A stretch of DNA of 64,000 nucleotides from Pseudomonas wadenswilerensis (lineage in GTDB: Bacteria; Pseudomonadota; Gammaproteobacteria; Pseudomonadales; Pseudomonadaceae): assembly GCF_900497695.1 (NCBI RefSeq), contig NZ_UIDD01000003.1, forward strand, positions 62,001 to 126,000. Reading direction: 5' to 3'. This document shows, piece by piece, positions 44,320-52,506 of this stretch (the stretch's first letter is position 1; each line of letters starts with the position of its first letter). The translations under genes and the position numbers were made by a program. The notes under the pieces are model-generated. The model worked only from the letters and a program-made list of their open reading frames with translations. It did not search any database and had not been told where the DNA came from.

Positions 44320-45804
44320 GTGAACGATCTCAATAATAAAACCTGGACCCTGCAAAGCACCCCGGCCAAGTTGGAAGAGCTGTTGCCGGACGGCGCAGTA
44401 AAGTGTCATCTTTCTCCGCGTAATTGTGTCATTCAGGAAGGCAAGCTCGGCTTTTGCAAGGTGCGTGGCAATCGCGGCGGACGTTTAGTTACATTGAACT
44501 ATGGCAAGGGTGTTCATAGTACCGAGGAGACCATCGAAACCGAGGCTGTTTTCCACTTCGCACCCGGTGAGCGGATTCTCTCGCTGGGTAATATCGGCTG
44601 TATGCTCAATTGTGGCTACTGCCATAACTGGAAAACCTCGCAGGCCAAATACGTTACCGATAAGGACGTTTATTACTACACCCCCGAACAGGTCGTGGAA
44701 ACCGCGTTGCAGCACGGTATTCGCGTACTGTCGTGGACCTACAATGATCCAGTGGTCTGGCATGAGTTTATTCTGGACACGGCCAAGCTGGCCAAAGAAG
44801 CTGGCTTGATCAACCTGTACAAATCGGCCTTTTTCATCAGCGAGGAAGCGATCGATGAACTGTTGCCGGTCATCGATATTTTCTCGATCTCGCTGAAGTC
44901 CATTTCTCCCGAGTATTACCGCAAGGTCACCACCGGCTGGGTCGAGCCGGTGCTGGCGGGTATCAAGAAAGTCTATGACGCGGGCAAGTATGTCGAAGTC
45001 AGCACGTTGATGGTGACCGATATCAGTGATGACGAAGACACCGCACGCACGATCAGCCAGTGGGTCCTGGATGAGCTGGGCCCAGAGGTGCCGTTGCACT
45101 TTGTGCGCTTCCACCCCGACTACAAGATGAGCAACAGCATCCGCACACCGGTTGACCGGTTACTCAAGGCCAGGGACGTTGCCCGGTCGATGGGGGTCGA
45201 GCATGTCTATCTGGGCAACGTAAATGATGTCGACGGTACCAATACCAGTTGCAACAACTGCAGCGCCTTGCTGGTCACCCGCTACGGGCTGAACGCCAGG
45301 AATATCGGCCTGGATAGCCAGGGTTGCTGTACTCAATGCGGTCATGATGCCCACTTCAGGTTGTTGCCCGAGCTGCCCGCTGGCCAGCCGGTCGAGTTGC
45401 GCGAGGAGGCGTTGACTGCGTACGAGAAAAGGAAGTTTGGATGGCACGGCGATATCGTTTCATTGCACGCCCAGGTTCTCAACACCCTTGACCGGGAGCA
45501 AAGCGTGTACCTGCGTCGAAACTATGCCGATGGCCACAGCAGCGAGTGGAAAACCCTGACGCTGCGGCCGTTTGAAAGCTATCGGTTCATCATCGCGAAG
45601 GCTCGAGTGGACGAGTTGGGCCCTGAAGTCTGGCTGCCAGCGGGGGTGAATTCCAACCTGCATGAAGTGTTTGACCGCGCCCATTTTCCCACTGAATCGA
45701 TCGAGGAAATCGGCATAGCGCAAAACGACATCACGCCAGCCGTCGGCTATGAAGGCAAACAGAACATGTATGAGCAAGTCATCAAACTGGTGAGCAAGGC
45801 ATGA
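44320..45804 (+). CDS. Radical SAM enzyme, AMMECR1-associated-like, with extra cysteine pairs
   Basis: 494 residues from GTG 44320, preceded by GAGGAAT. The radical SAM cluster motif CxxxCxxC is CMLNCGYC (Cys94, Cys98, Cys101). N-terminal cysteines 29, 36 and 46 and a C-terminal set (Cys311/314 and Cys337/340) could hold an auxiliary cluster or zinc. Overall similarity is to radical SAM enzymes of the AmmeMemoRadiSam type, but the 150-residue C-terminal part (345-494) is extra. It overlaps the next gene by 4 bases. The reaction is unknown. Confidence 0.85.
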   Translation: MNDLNNKTWTLQSTPAKLEELLPDGAVKCHLSPRNCVIQEGKLGFCKVRGNRGGRLVTLNYGKGVHSTEETIETEAVFHFAPGERILSLGNIGCMLNCGYCHNWKTSQAKYVTDKDVYYYTPEQVVETALQHGIRVLSWTYNDPVVWHEFILDTAKLAKEAGLINLYKSAFFISEEAIDELLPVIDIFSISLKSISPEYYRKVTTGWVEPVLAGIKKVYDAGKYVEVSTLMVTDISDDEDTARTISQWVLDELGPEVPLHFVRFHPDYKMSNSIRTPVDRLLKARDVARSMGVEHVYLGNVNDVDGTNTSCNNCSALLVTRYGLNARNIGLDSQGCCTQCGHDAHFRLLPELPAGQPVELREEALTAYEKRKFGWHGDIVSLHAQVLNTLDREQSVYLRRNYADGHSSEWKTLTLRPFESYRFIIAKARVDELGPEVWLPAGVNSNLHEVFDRAHFPTESIEEIGIAQNDITPAVGYEGKQNMYEQVIKLVSKA

Positions 45805-46925
45805 ACATTTCGACCGAGATGTTGCACATCCGGGTGGATGACCATGGCGCTCAACCCGCGGTCACGCCCCTTTATCAATGCAGTGCTTTCAGCGCCGACT
45901 CGGCATTTTTCTATTCGAGAAAGGCGAATCCCAACGTCAGCGAGCTTGAACAAGTCGTTGCGGCCCTTGAAGGGAGCGAACATGCCCTGGCCTACGCCAC
46001 GGGCATGAGTGCACTCTACATGGTGCTCGAACTGCTCAAACCGGGCGATTCGCTGGTGATCAACAGGCTTATCTACGGTTGTTCGTACAAACTTTTCCAG
46101 CGTTACGCAGCACGCCTGGGTGTGCAATTGAGCATCCTCGACCTGAGCTGTGCGCAGGGGTTGGCAGCCTTGCCGGCGAAGGTCGACATGGTGATATTTG
46201 AAACACCGACCAATCCGTTCTTGAAGGATATCGACATCCAGGCCGTTTCGACGGCGGTCAAGAGCATCAATCCCCAGGCGTTGATCGTGGTCGACAACAC
46301 TTGGGCGACGCCGTTGTTTCAAAAGCCGCTGGCCTGGGGCGCGGATATTTCGCTGTACAGCGCCACCAAGTACTTCTCAGGGCACAGCGATGTCATGGGT
46401 GGGCTGGTAATGGTCAATGACCAGGCACTTTACCAGCGCTTGCTGGAAGGGCGCTTTTATTCGGGTTCAATCCTGACGCCCCATAGCGCCTGGTTGTTGC
46501 GCAGAAGCATGCAGACCTTTGAGTTGCGCATGGAGCGGCACGGCAAGACCACCGTGCAAATGCTCAACTATCTGAAGGACCTCCCCTATATCGAGCGGGT
46601 TTACTACCCGCACATCGATGGCAAGCAGCTGACAGGCTATGGCGGGATCGTGTTTGTCGATATTCGCCGTGACCTGGTGCCGGTCTATAAAACCTTCACA
46701 CGCTCGCTCAGATGGTTCGGAACCGGTACAGGCATGGCGTGTGTCACGTCGATGGTTGCCCAACCCTTTAGCGGCAGCCATGCGTCAATGACTGACGAAG
46801 AAAAAGCGCTGATGGGCATTGGCCAGGGGTTGGTGCGCTTGTGCTTTGGTCTGGAAGCGCTGGAAGACCTTCAGGATGACCTGCTGCAAGCGTTTCAGAC
46901 GGCTGAGCAAGCGACACGCCAATAG
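45801..46925 (+). CDS. Cys/Met-metabolism PLP-dependent enzyme (gamma-synthase type)
   Basis: 374 residues. Fold type I: YATGMSALYMVL (65-76) contacts phosphate, FETPTNPF and VVDNTWATP (163-171) give the PLP aspartate, and the Schiff-base lysine is Lys190 in SATKYFSGHSD. These enzymes make or break C-S or gamma-C bonds (cystathionine gamma-synthase, methionine gamma-lyase and relatives). Start ATG overlaps the radical SAM stop. A terminator-like hairpin follows. Confidence 0.9.
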   Translation: MNISTEMLHIRVDDHGAQPAVTPLYQCSAFSADSAFFYSRKANPNVSELEQVVAALEGSEHALAYATGMSALYMVLELLKPGDSLVINRLIYGCSYKLFQRYAARLGVQLSILDLSCAQGLAALPAKVDMVIFETPTNPFLKDIDIQAVSTAVKSINPQALIVVDNTWATPLFQKPLAWGADISLYSATKYFSGHSDVMGGLVMVNDQALYQRLLEGRFYSGSILTPHSAWLLRRSMQTFELRMERHGKTTVQMLNYLKDLPYIERVYYPHIDGKQLTGYGGIVFVDIRRDLVPVYKTFTRSLRWFGTGTGMACVTSMVAQPFSGSHASMTDEEKALMGIGQGLVRLCFGLEALEDLQDDLLQAFQTAEQATRQ

Positions 46926-46949
46926 CGCGCAAAAGTGTCGGCAATTGAA

Positions 46950-46979
46950 CAACGGGCTCAGGTGGCCCGTTGTTTTTTT
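46950..46979 (+). terminator. Intrinsic terminator inside the cluster
   Basis: CAACGGGC/GCCCGTTG stem with a 7-base loop, followed by seven T. It stands 25 bases after the PLP gene stop and just before the ribosome-binding site of the aminotransferase. It should reduce read-through into the next gene. Confidence 0.85.
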
Positions 46980-46993
46980 ACAGGAGCGACAAG

Positions 46994-48310
46994 GTGTCGA
47001 CTATCAGTGAATCTTCTGTTTTTGATGAGCCAGTGTTGAATGTCATTCATTTGTTGAACTCATTGACGGGCGAGCATCCGCAGGCAATTTCACTGGCCTC
47101 TGGCCGTCCGGACGATGAGCAATGCGATCCGGCGTTGATCGAGCGTGGCCTGGCCAGTTACACGCGGTATCTCGATCAGCCTGCATCGGTGGCGACATTG
47201 CTGTGCCAGTACTCGGCAACGGCAGGGATCATCAACGAGTTACTGGCCGAGCACATGCGGGTCGACGAAGGCTTGTGTCCGGTTGATCCGGACTGCCTGG
47301 TGGTGTGTCAGGGTTTTCAGGAAGCAGTGACACTGGCGCTGCTGGCACTGTTCGACAAGGGTGGAGTGCTATTGGTGCCTGACCCGGTGTTTTCCGGCAT
47401 AACCGGGATTGCCAAACTGTTGAAGATCGAGGTTGTTGCCGTACCCATGGCCACTTTTCTCGACCCGCGCGCGTTGCGCCATTTCATCAGCACCGTGCAG
47501 TGTCAGGGGCGTAAGGTGCGGGCGATTTATGCCATTCCTGACTTCAGTAATCCGACTGCCGACAGCCTGTCCTTCGATGCCCGGCAGGCCATGCTGGACA
47601 TCGCCCGGGCGTGCGATTTCTATGTGCTGGAAGACAATGCCTACCGTTACTTCAGGTACGAAGGCGATCGGCTGCCTGCGATGAAGGCACTCGACAGCGA
47701 GCGGGTCTTTTATCTTGGCTCGTTTGCAAAATCGATCTTCCCCGGCTTGCGCATGGGCTATGTGGTTGCACCGCAAGGCGTTCATGCACCCGAGTGGACG
47801 GCCAGATTGTGTAAAAGCAAAAGCCTGGTGAGCGTGCATACACCGGCGCTGTGCCAGGCGGTCGTCGGCGGTTTGCTGCTGGATAACCAGTTTTCCCTGG
47901 TGCAGTTGAACGCCGCTCGCGTGGCGGCCTATGCACGCAAGCGCGATTACATGCTTGAGTGCCTTGCACAGGCATTCGCCGATCAGCCCGGGGTGTCGTG
48001 GAATCGCCCGGCAGGCGGCTTTTTCATCAATCTGAAACTGCCCTTTGAATTTACCCAGGCGCAGATGAAAGAGTGTGCCATCGCCTTCAGGGTCATCGTT
48101 TTTCCGGTCGCGTTGTTCTCATTGTTGGGACACGGCACCCGGGAAGTCCGCTTGTCCTTCAGCAATGTGTCGCTCGAGCAGATCCGCGTTGCCATCGAAC
48201 GCTTTGGCGCCTACGTCGATACACAGCTCGGTTGCGGTTCACGCAGCGCTACTGAGCATCACGCCACTGACGATCTGATACGCGCCGAGCAGGCTGATCG
48301 CGGTGCCTGA
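46994..48310 (+). CDS. PLP-dependent aminotransferase (class I/II, MocR-like core)
   Basis: 438 residues from GTG 46994, with AGGAG 7 bases upstream. Fold type I aminotransferase: LEDNAYRYFRY (212-222) and the catalytic Lys246 in GSFAKSIFPGLRMGYV. The core resembles the C-terminal domain of MocR regulators and PLP aminotransferases related to 2-aminoadipate aminotransferase, without the winged helix. The last 70 bases of the coding sequence overlap the convergent LysE gene. Confidence 0.85.
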   Translation: MSTISESSVFDEPVLNVIHLLNSLTGEHPQAISLASGRPDDEQCDPALIERGLASYTRYLDQPASVATLLCQYSATAGIINELLAEHMRVDEGLCPVDPDCLVVCQGFQEAVTLALLALFDKGGVLLVPDPVFSGITGIAKLLKIEVVAVPMATFLDPRALRHFISTVQCQGRKVRAIYAIPDFSNPTADSLSFDARQAMLDIARACDFYVLEDNAYRYFRYEGDRLPAMKALDSERVFYLGSFAKSIFPGLRMGYVVAPQGVHAPEWTARLCKSKSLVSVHTPALCQAVVGGLLLDNQFSLVQLNAARVAAYARKRDYMLECLAQAFADQPGVSWNRPAGGFFINLKLPFEFTQAQMKECAIAFRVIVFPVALFSLLGHGTREVRLSFSNVSLEQIRVAIERFGAYVDTQLGCGSRSATEHHATDDLIRAEQADRGA

Positions 48311-48871
48311 GCAGTAGTTGATCAGTCGCAGCTTTGCGCCGGACATCCTGGCTTTGAAGGCGGAGGAGAAGCCGCTCAACCCCAGCCACCATGCCGCAGA
48401 ACCGAGAAAGATTCCGGCGACCATCAGTGCCACTGACAGGGTACTGCCTTGCTCGCCGCCGATACCGTCACTCATGGCGGCAAATATGGCGATGAAGGAC
48501 AGGATCGTCATCGGGTTCGACAGCGTCAGGAACAAGGTGGTGGTATAGGCCGTGAGCATGTTGCTTCGCTCTCCCGTCAGGGACTCGGCTTTGTCTTTCG
48601 ATCTGATTATCTGATACCCCACATACGCAAGGAACGCGCCGCCGAAGATACACAACCAGGGTTTCCAGCTGACCAGCGTGGCAATGAGCGCAGTAATGCC
48701 GAGCGCCCCGATAAAGCCGTAGATCGAGTCGGCGGTCGCCGCGCCCAGGCCAGTGGCAAAGCCTGCGCGCCAACCCTGGGAAAGACTGCGTTGAATGCAC
48801 AGCAGGCCGATCGGTCCGACGGGCGCGGCGATGCAGAGTCCGATGATCAATGATTTGAAGAAAATCAGCAT
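48239..48871 (-). CDS. LysE-family amino-acid exporter
   Basis: 210 residues, with six hydrophobic spans; the N-terminus (FFKSLIIGLCIAAPVGPIGL) is the LysE signature. Family members export basic amino acids, threonine or homoserine lactone-type molecules. It overlaps the aminotransferase tail-to-tail by 72 bases. As an exporter it fits the metabolite-producing cluster opposite. Confidence 0.88.
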   Translation of the reverse strand: MLIFFKSLIIGLCIAAPVGPIGLLCIQRSLSQGWRAGFATGLGAATADSIYGFIGALGITALIATLVSWKPWLCIFGGAFLAYVGYQIIRSKDKAESLTGERSNMLTAYTTTLFLTLSNPMTILSFIAIFAAMSDGIGGEQGSTLSVALMVAGIFLGSAAWWLGLSGFSSAFKARMSGAKLRLINYCSGTAISLLGAYQIVSGVMLSSAA

Positions 48872-49298
48872 GGTGGCGCCTCCGTAAGTTGTTGATTAAA
48901 GATTAAGAGGAGTTCGCGCCTGTATTAATGAGGTTTTAAATGATTTTTGCGATTTAGCCGTCGAATTTAATGTAGTGCCGGGGATGTTCCTGAAAAATGA
49001 AAGCGTACCGGTAGCCTTGGAGATGAATGTCTTCCGGGCATATTCAGCAGGGGCGGGGGCGTGGAATCGCAGGCATTAAAAAGCCGGCTTGTGGCCGGCT
49101 TCCGGGGACGGGCTTGGCTAATTTTTGGTAAGCCGCAACCGCCTTAAAATCGTTGCTCCGGCGCTGGGGCCGGGAGGTGGCGGGCAAGCTGTGGGGTGCC
49201 GCGCCAGGGCCGCGGGCGGGCTGGGCCGCCGGGCTAAATGTGCGGCGTAGCATACTGGGATTGGCCGGCGATGCCCAGCAAAAAATCACCCCCGACGC
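48872..49298. other. 427-base intergenic region with one terminator-like palindrome
   Basis: No protein frame I can support. The only feature is AAGCCGGC/GCCGGCTT around TTGTG (49081-49101), which on the minus strand is followed by TTTAATG, so it could end transcription of the repressor gene (stop at 49299) about 200 bases downstream. The stretch 49140-49260 is very GC-rich and resembles neither coding nor REP DNA. The lysE promoter should lie at 48880-48960. Confidence 0.5.
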
Positions 49299-50009
49299 TC
49301 AAGCCGGGCGGCTGTCGCGCAGGTGGCCCCACCAGAAAACCCAGCCGAGTACTTCCAGGCGCTGGGTCTTGAGTTGCGCCGGGCTGTAGGTTTCGGTCGG
49401 GTATTCGTCGCTGTCCTGACTGTGCAGGCGCAAGGCGCCGTTGGCGCGGCGGCTGAGGCTGTTGATGCGCAGGCGGCCGTTGTGCAGCAGGGCGTAGATT
49501 TCGCCTTCGACCACGCGGGTGAGGCTGCGGTCGACGGCCAGGGTGGTGCCGCGTGGCAGCAGCGGGCTCATGTTGTGCCCGGGCATGCTCAGGCACAGGG
49601 CGTCGCCAGGGTCGACTCCCAGGGCGTCGAGGGCGCGGATGGGCAAGCGCAGGTAGCGGTCATCAAGCGGTTTCAGCTGGCGGGCCTGGATACCGTAGAA
49701 CGGCAGCTGGATGTCGTTGTAGTTGTGCGCCGCCAGCAGGCTGGCATCGGGGCCTTCGACGCCCGGGCGGGCGGCCTGGCTGTTGAGGCGCGGCAAGGGG
49801 TTGGGGTGCTTGGGGCCTTCGCCGTTGCGCAGCCAGCGGCTGCGCACGCACAGCAGTTCGGCGATTTCATCCAGGCGCGCCAGGGGCACGCCGCGTTTGA
49901 ACCAGTTGTTGACATGCTGCGGCGTGACCTTGCGCTGTGCGGCAAAGTCGGAAGGGGACAGGTTGCACTCGCTCAGGAGCGCTTTGAGACGATCACCGGA
50001 TGTATTCAT
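49299..50009 (-). CDS. LexA/CI-like repressor with inactive peptidase dyad
   Basis: 236 residues from ATG 50009; a longer frame to 50129 has no good start. Residues 1-60 form an HTH (LSPSDFAAQRKVTPQHVNNW), and 110-230 resemble the S24 C-terminal domain. The usual GDSM nucleophile motif reads GHNMSP here, so the catalytic Ser is Asn, and the strand expected to hold the general-base Lys reads GRLRINSL with Asn. RecA-stimulated self-cleavage is therefore unlikely. A perfect 14-bp palindrome lies upstream. No other phage gene is near. Confidence 0.82.
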   Translation of the reverse strand: MNTSGDRLKALLSECNLSPSDFAAQRKVTPQHVNNWFKRGVPLARLDEIAELLCVRSRWLRNGEGPKHPNPLPRLNSQAARPGVEGPDASLLAAHNYNDIQLPFYGIQARQLKPLDDRYLRLPIRALDALGVDPGDALCLSMPGHNMSPLLPRGTTLAVDRSLTRVVEGEIYALLHNGRLRINSLSRRANGALRLHSQDSDEYPTETYSPAQLKTQRLEVLGWVFWWGHLRDSRPA

Positions 50010-50033
50010 GAGGCCCGAGTCTAGTGGGCTTGC

Positions 50034-50047
50034 ATAGCCCGGGCTAT
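50034..50047. promoter_or_regulatory. Palindrome upstream of the repressor gene (candidate operator)
   Basis: ATAGCCCGGGCTAT is a perfect 14-bp palindrome, 25 bases upstream of the repressor start. It lies where an autoregulatory operator would be expected. Confidence 0.5.
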
Positions 50048-50220
50048 AAACGCGAGGTTCATTTTGAGGGCGGGAAATTGTCTGGCTTACAGGTGTTTGC
50101 TTAGGCTGGTGTAGGAGGTTTCGCGGCAAAAAAATCCACTTAAATGGCGTTCGGAACTATCCTACGCACGCTGCTGCCTTTTCACTGTTGTTCGAAAAAT
50201 GCATCGGGTCTAACTTCCTC
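50048..50220. other. Intergenic spacer before the structured leader
   Basis: No gene or strong structure is seen. It has a run of A (50131-50137) and a purine-rich stretch, and could hold the promoter for the DUF6124/DUF3077 pair. Confidence 0.4.
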
Positions 50221-50235
50221 GGGTCGCTTGTGGGC

Positions 50236-50345
50236 TACCGGGCGTGAGAAACCCGATGACATTAGAGCAGCCATGTTATGGCGGCTGTGCGCGGGCAGAC
50301 TTCGGTCTGGCCGAGTTTCCTATGTCCTCGGTTTCTCACCCCGCG
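50236..50345 (+). ncRNA. Structured leader RNA upstream of DUF6124/DUF3077 genes
   Basis: Three helices define a clear fold: a 10-bp closing stem GTGAGAAACC/GGTTTCTCAC (50244-50253 with 50330-50339), a hairpin CAGCC/GGCTG (50268-50287) and a perfect UUCG tetraloop hairpin CAGAC-TTCG-GTCTG (50296-50309). It ends about 70 bases before the first start codon (50415). Similar leaders before related small genes in other Pseudomonas would make it a family; I recall similar leaders but could not check this. Confidence 0.6.
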
Positions 50346-50414
50346 TACAGCTGCCACCCTAATCTTGTGAGAAGGATTGAGGTGGAGGCTCCTGAATTGA
50401 CTGGGAGTTAAGCC

Positions 50415-50702
50415 ATGAAGAAGATCGTCCCCGATCCACCGTATTCCGATATTTCCCGCAATAGCTTCACCACCCCTTATTTCTCCATTCACAGCGACCT
50501 GATCCCTCCTGATTCCCTGGCCTACGCCAGCGAACTGCTGCGCGGTATTCACGAAACCACCGACGAATTCTGCCGAACCCACGTCAATGAACCTGGTCAG
50601 GGCATGCTGATGAATGTGCTGCATTCGGCCGAGATGGCCAGGGCGCTGGTCGAGCATGCGTTGCGCAAGCTGCAGGCCGTGGAAGAGGGAGTAGTGGCAT
50701 GA
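50415..50702 (+). CDS. DUF6124-family small protein
   Basis: 95 residues starting MKKIVPDPPYSD, a typical N-terminus of this Pseudomonas family, followed by a helical region with SLAYASELLRGIHETTDEFC. No catalytic residues are recognisable. Overlaps the DUF3077 gene by 4 bases and is preceded by a structured leader. Function unknown. Confidence 0.78.
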   Translation: MKKIVPDPPYSDISRNSFTTPYFSIHSDLIPPDSLAYASELLRGIHETTDEFCRTHVNEPGQGMLMNVLHSAEMARALVEHALRKLQAVEEGVVA

Positions 50703-50965
50703 ACGAGGATTCGTGCGACGAGACGGTAGGTGTCACAAGCTTTATCAGCAGCCAGCAATTGCCCATGGGGCTGTTTCGGATTACGCCAGGCGTGCCGTGT
50801 GATTACGCGCTGGAGCAGGCTTCAACCCTGCTGGGATGTGTGCACAAGCTGACCCGGGCCGGGGTTATGGATGAAGACGGCGACATGATGTGGGCCGCTT
50901 TTTATCTGAGCGGGTTCGCCAAGGCGATTGTTGGTGATGTGGGTTTGGGAATGAATAGGGCTTGA
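50699..50965 (+). CDS. DUF3077-family small protein
   Basis: 88 residues. The DUF3077 pattern is present: LFRITPGVPCDYALEQASTL, then a helix with KLTRAGVMDEDGDMMWAAFY. Starts within the end of the DUF6124 gene. A half REP (CTGTGGGAGCGGGCTTGA) and a terminator follow. Function unknown; these gene pairs often occur together in Pseudomonas. Confidence 0.78.
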   Translation: MNEDSCDETVGVTSFISSQQLPMGLFRITPGVPCDYALEQASTLLGCVHKLTRAGVMDEDGDMMWAAFYLSGFAKAIVGDVGLGMNRA

Positions 50966-50980
50966 GAAGGTAGCTGCCTT

Positions 50981-51003
50981 TGCTGTGGGAGCGGGCTTGA
51001 TGG
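50981..51003. repeat. Single REP-like arm
   Basis: GCTGTGGGAGCGGGCTTGAT matches half of a class-1 REP but breaks before the second half. Probably a decayed copy. Confidence 0.55.
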
Positions 51004-51022
51004 GGTGTTCTTGCCCTGAAAC

Positions 51023-51050
51023 AAAAAGCCCCGCATTTGCGGGGCTTTTT
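51023..51050. terminator. Bidirectional intrinsic terminator
   Basis: AAAAAGCCCCGC/GCGGGGCTTTTT stem with A runs and T runs on both sides. It lies between the convergent DUF3077 gene (stop 50965) and ppa (stop 51063) and should serve both. Confidence 0.93.
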
Positions 51051-51062
51051 GTTGAGGGTTGC

Positions 51063-51590
51063 TTAGCCTTTGTAAGCTGCAACCGACTTGGTGATCGCGG
51101 CGCGAGCGGCGTCAGCGCCATCCCAGCCTTCGATCTTGACCCACTTGCCTTTCTCGAGATCTTTGTAGTTCGCGAAGAAGTGCTCGATCTGCTGGATCAG
51201 CAGGGCAGGCAGGTCGGTGTATTCTTTGACGTCGACGTACAGTTGCGACAGTTTGTCGTGCGGTACGGCGATGACTTTGGCGTCGCCGCCGCCGTCGTCG
51301 GTCATGTTCAGGATGCCGACTGGTCGGGCGCGGATTACCGAGCCTGGAGCAACCGGGTACGGGGTAACAACCAGCACGTCGAGTGGATCACCGTCGTCGG
51401 CCAGGGTGTTGGGGATGTAGCCGTAGTTGGCCGGGTAGAACATCGGGGTGGCCATGAAACGGTCAACGAACAGGCAGTCGCTGTCCTTGTCGATCTCGTA
51501 CTTGATCGGCGCGTGGTTGGCTGGAATCTCGATGGCGACGTAGATGTCGTTCGGCAGGTCTTTGCCAGCCGGAATCTTGCTGTAGCTCAT
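51063..51590 (-). CDS. ppa: Inorganic pyrophosphatase
   Basis: 175 residues, the usual size for the class I enzyme. Active-site pattern [15 protein letters not shown] with metal-binding aspartates, preceded by [15 protein letters not shown]. It hydrolyses pyrophosphate and drives biosynthetic reactions. Start ATG 51590, with the ribosome-binding site in GGGGGC. Confidence 0.97.
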   Translation of the reverse strand: MSYSKIPAGKDLPNDIYVAIEIPANHAPIKYEIDKDSDCLFVDRFMATPMFYPANYGYIPNTLADDGDPLDVLVVTPYPVAPGSVIRARPVGILNMTDDGGGDAKVIAVPHDKLSQLYVDVKEYTDLPALLIQQIEHFFANYKDLEKGKWVKIEGWDGADAARAAITKSVAAYKG

Positions 51591-51681
51591 TGGGCAGTGC
51601 CCCCATGTTTGGCCAAAAATTGGTCGCGATTATAGGCACATTCCAGCGCGCTTGCCACGCCCGGCCGGATGTCCGGCAGGC

Positions 51682-52497
51682 TCAGTCCTGCGCGTCCTGG
51701 TAATGCGGGTGATGGTGCTGCAGCTGCTGCAGGCGGGCGAGCGGGTCCTGGCGGTAGAAGCCGCGCAATTGCTGGTACACCGCGGGGTAGGCGTCGTTGA
51801 GCAGGTCCGGGGCGCTGAAGAAGTATTCGCTGGTGACGGCGAAGAATTCTGCCGGGTTTTCCGCGGCATAGGGGTCGATGGCGGTCTCGGCATCGGGGTT
51901 GCGGTCGAGCTGCCGGTTGAGGTCGTCGAAGGCTTCCTGCATGGCTTGGGCCCAGTCGCTGACGCGCAGGTCGCTGTGCAGCGGCGGCAGGCCGTTGGCG
52001 TCGCCATTGAGCATGTCGAGCTTGTGCGCCAGTTCGTGGATCACCAGGTTGTAGCCTTCCCAGCCGCCGCTGGCCAGCACCCCCGGCCAGGCGAGGATCA
52101 CCGGCCCCTGTTGCCAGGCTTCGCCGCTGTGCTCGCCGTCCCACTCGTGCTCGATACCGCTGGCGTCGCGATGGCGCTGCGGGCTCACGAAGTCGTCGGG
52201 GTAGAGGATGATTTCGTGAAAACCCTGGTACCAGTTCAGCTCGCCCAGGTGCAGCAGCGGCAGTTGCGCCTGGGCGGCGAGAAACAGCCGCTGCTCGCCG
52301 TCCAGCTCGACCCCGGGCAGGGCGGTGAGGTGCTTGTCGTGCAGGAACAACACGCAGGCTTCACGCAGCCACTGGTCTTCCTCGTCGCTGAGGCCATCGA
52401 GCATCGGCAGGCGCTGGCGCACCCGCTGCCAGCGCTGCGGGTCGAGCGGATGTCGGGCCAGGGTGCGACGACGGCGCCAGGCGCTCAGCGACCACAT
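51682..52497 (-). CDS. mtfA: MtfA-type zinc peptidase
   Basis: 271 residues. The zinc motif HELAHKLD (154-161, HExxHxxD) is that of MtfA, the titrator of the glucose repressor Mlc in E. coli. The C-terminus has the third-ligand region ENPAEFFAVTSEYFF with the essential Glu. No signal peptide. Lies 9 bases after the DedA gene stop on the same strand. Confidence 0.88.
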   Translation of the reverse strand: MWSLSAWRRRRTLARHPLDPQRWQRVRQRLPMLDGLSDEEDQWLREACVLFLHDKHLTALPGVELDGEQRLFLAAQAQLPLLHLGELNWYQGFHEIILYPDDFVSPQRHRDASGIEHEWDGEHSGEAWQQGPVILAWPGVLASGGWEGYNLVIHELAHKLDMLNGDANGLPPLHSDLRVSDWAQAMQEAFDDLNRQLDRNPDAETAIDPYAAENPAEFFAVTSEYFFSAPDLLNDAYPAVYQQLRGFYRQDPLARLQQLQHHHPHYQDAQD

Positions 52498-52506
52498 AAA
52501 CCGGGC

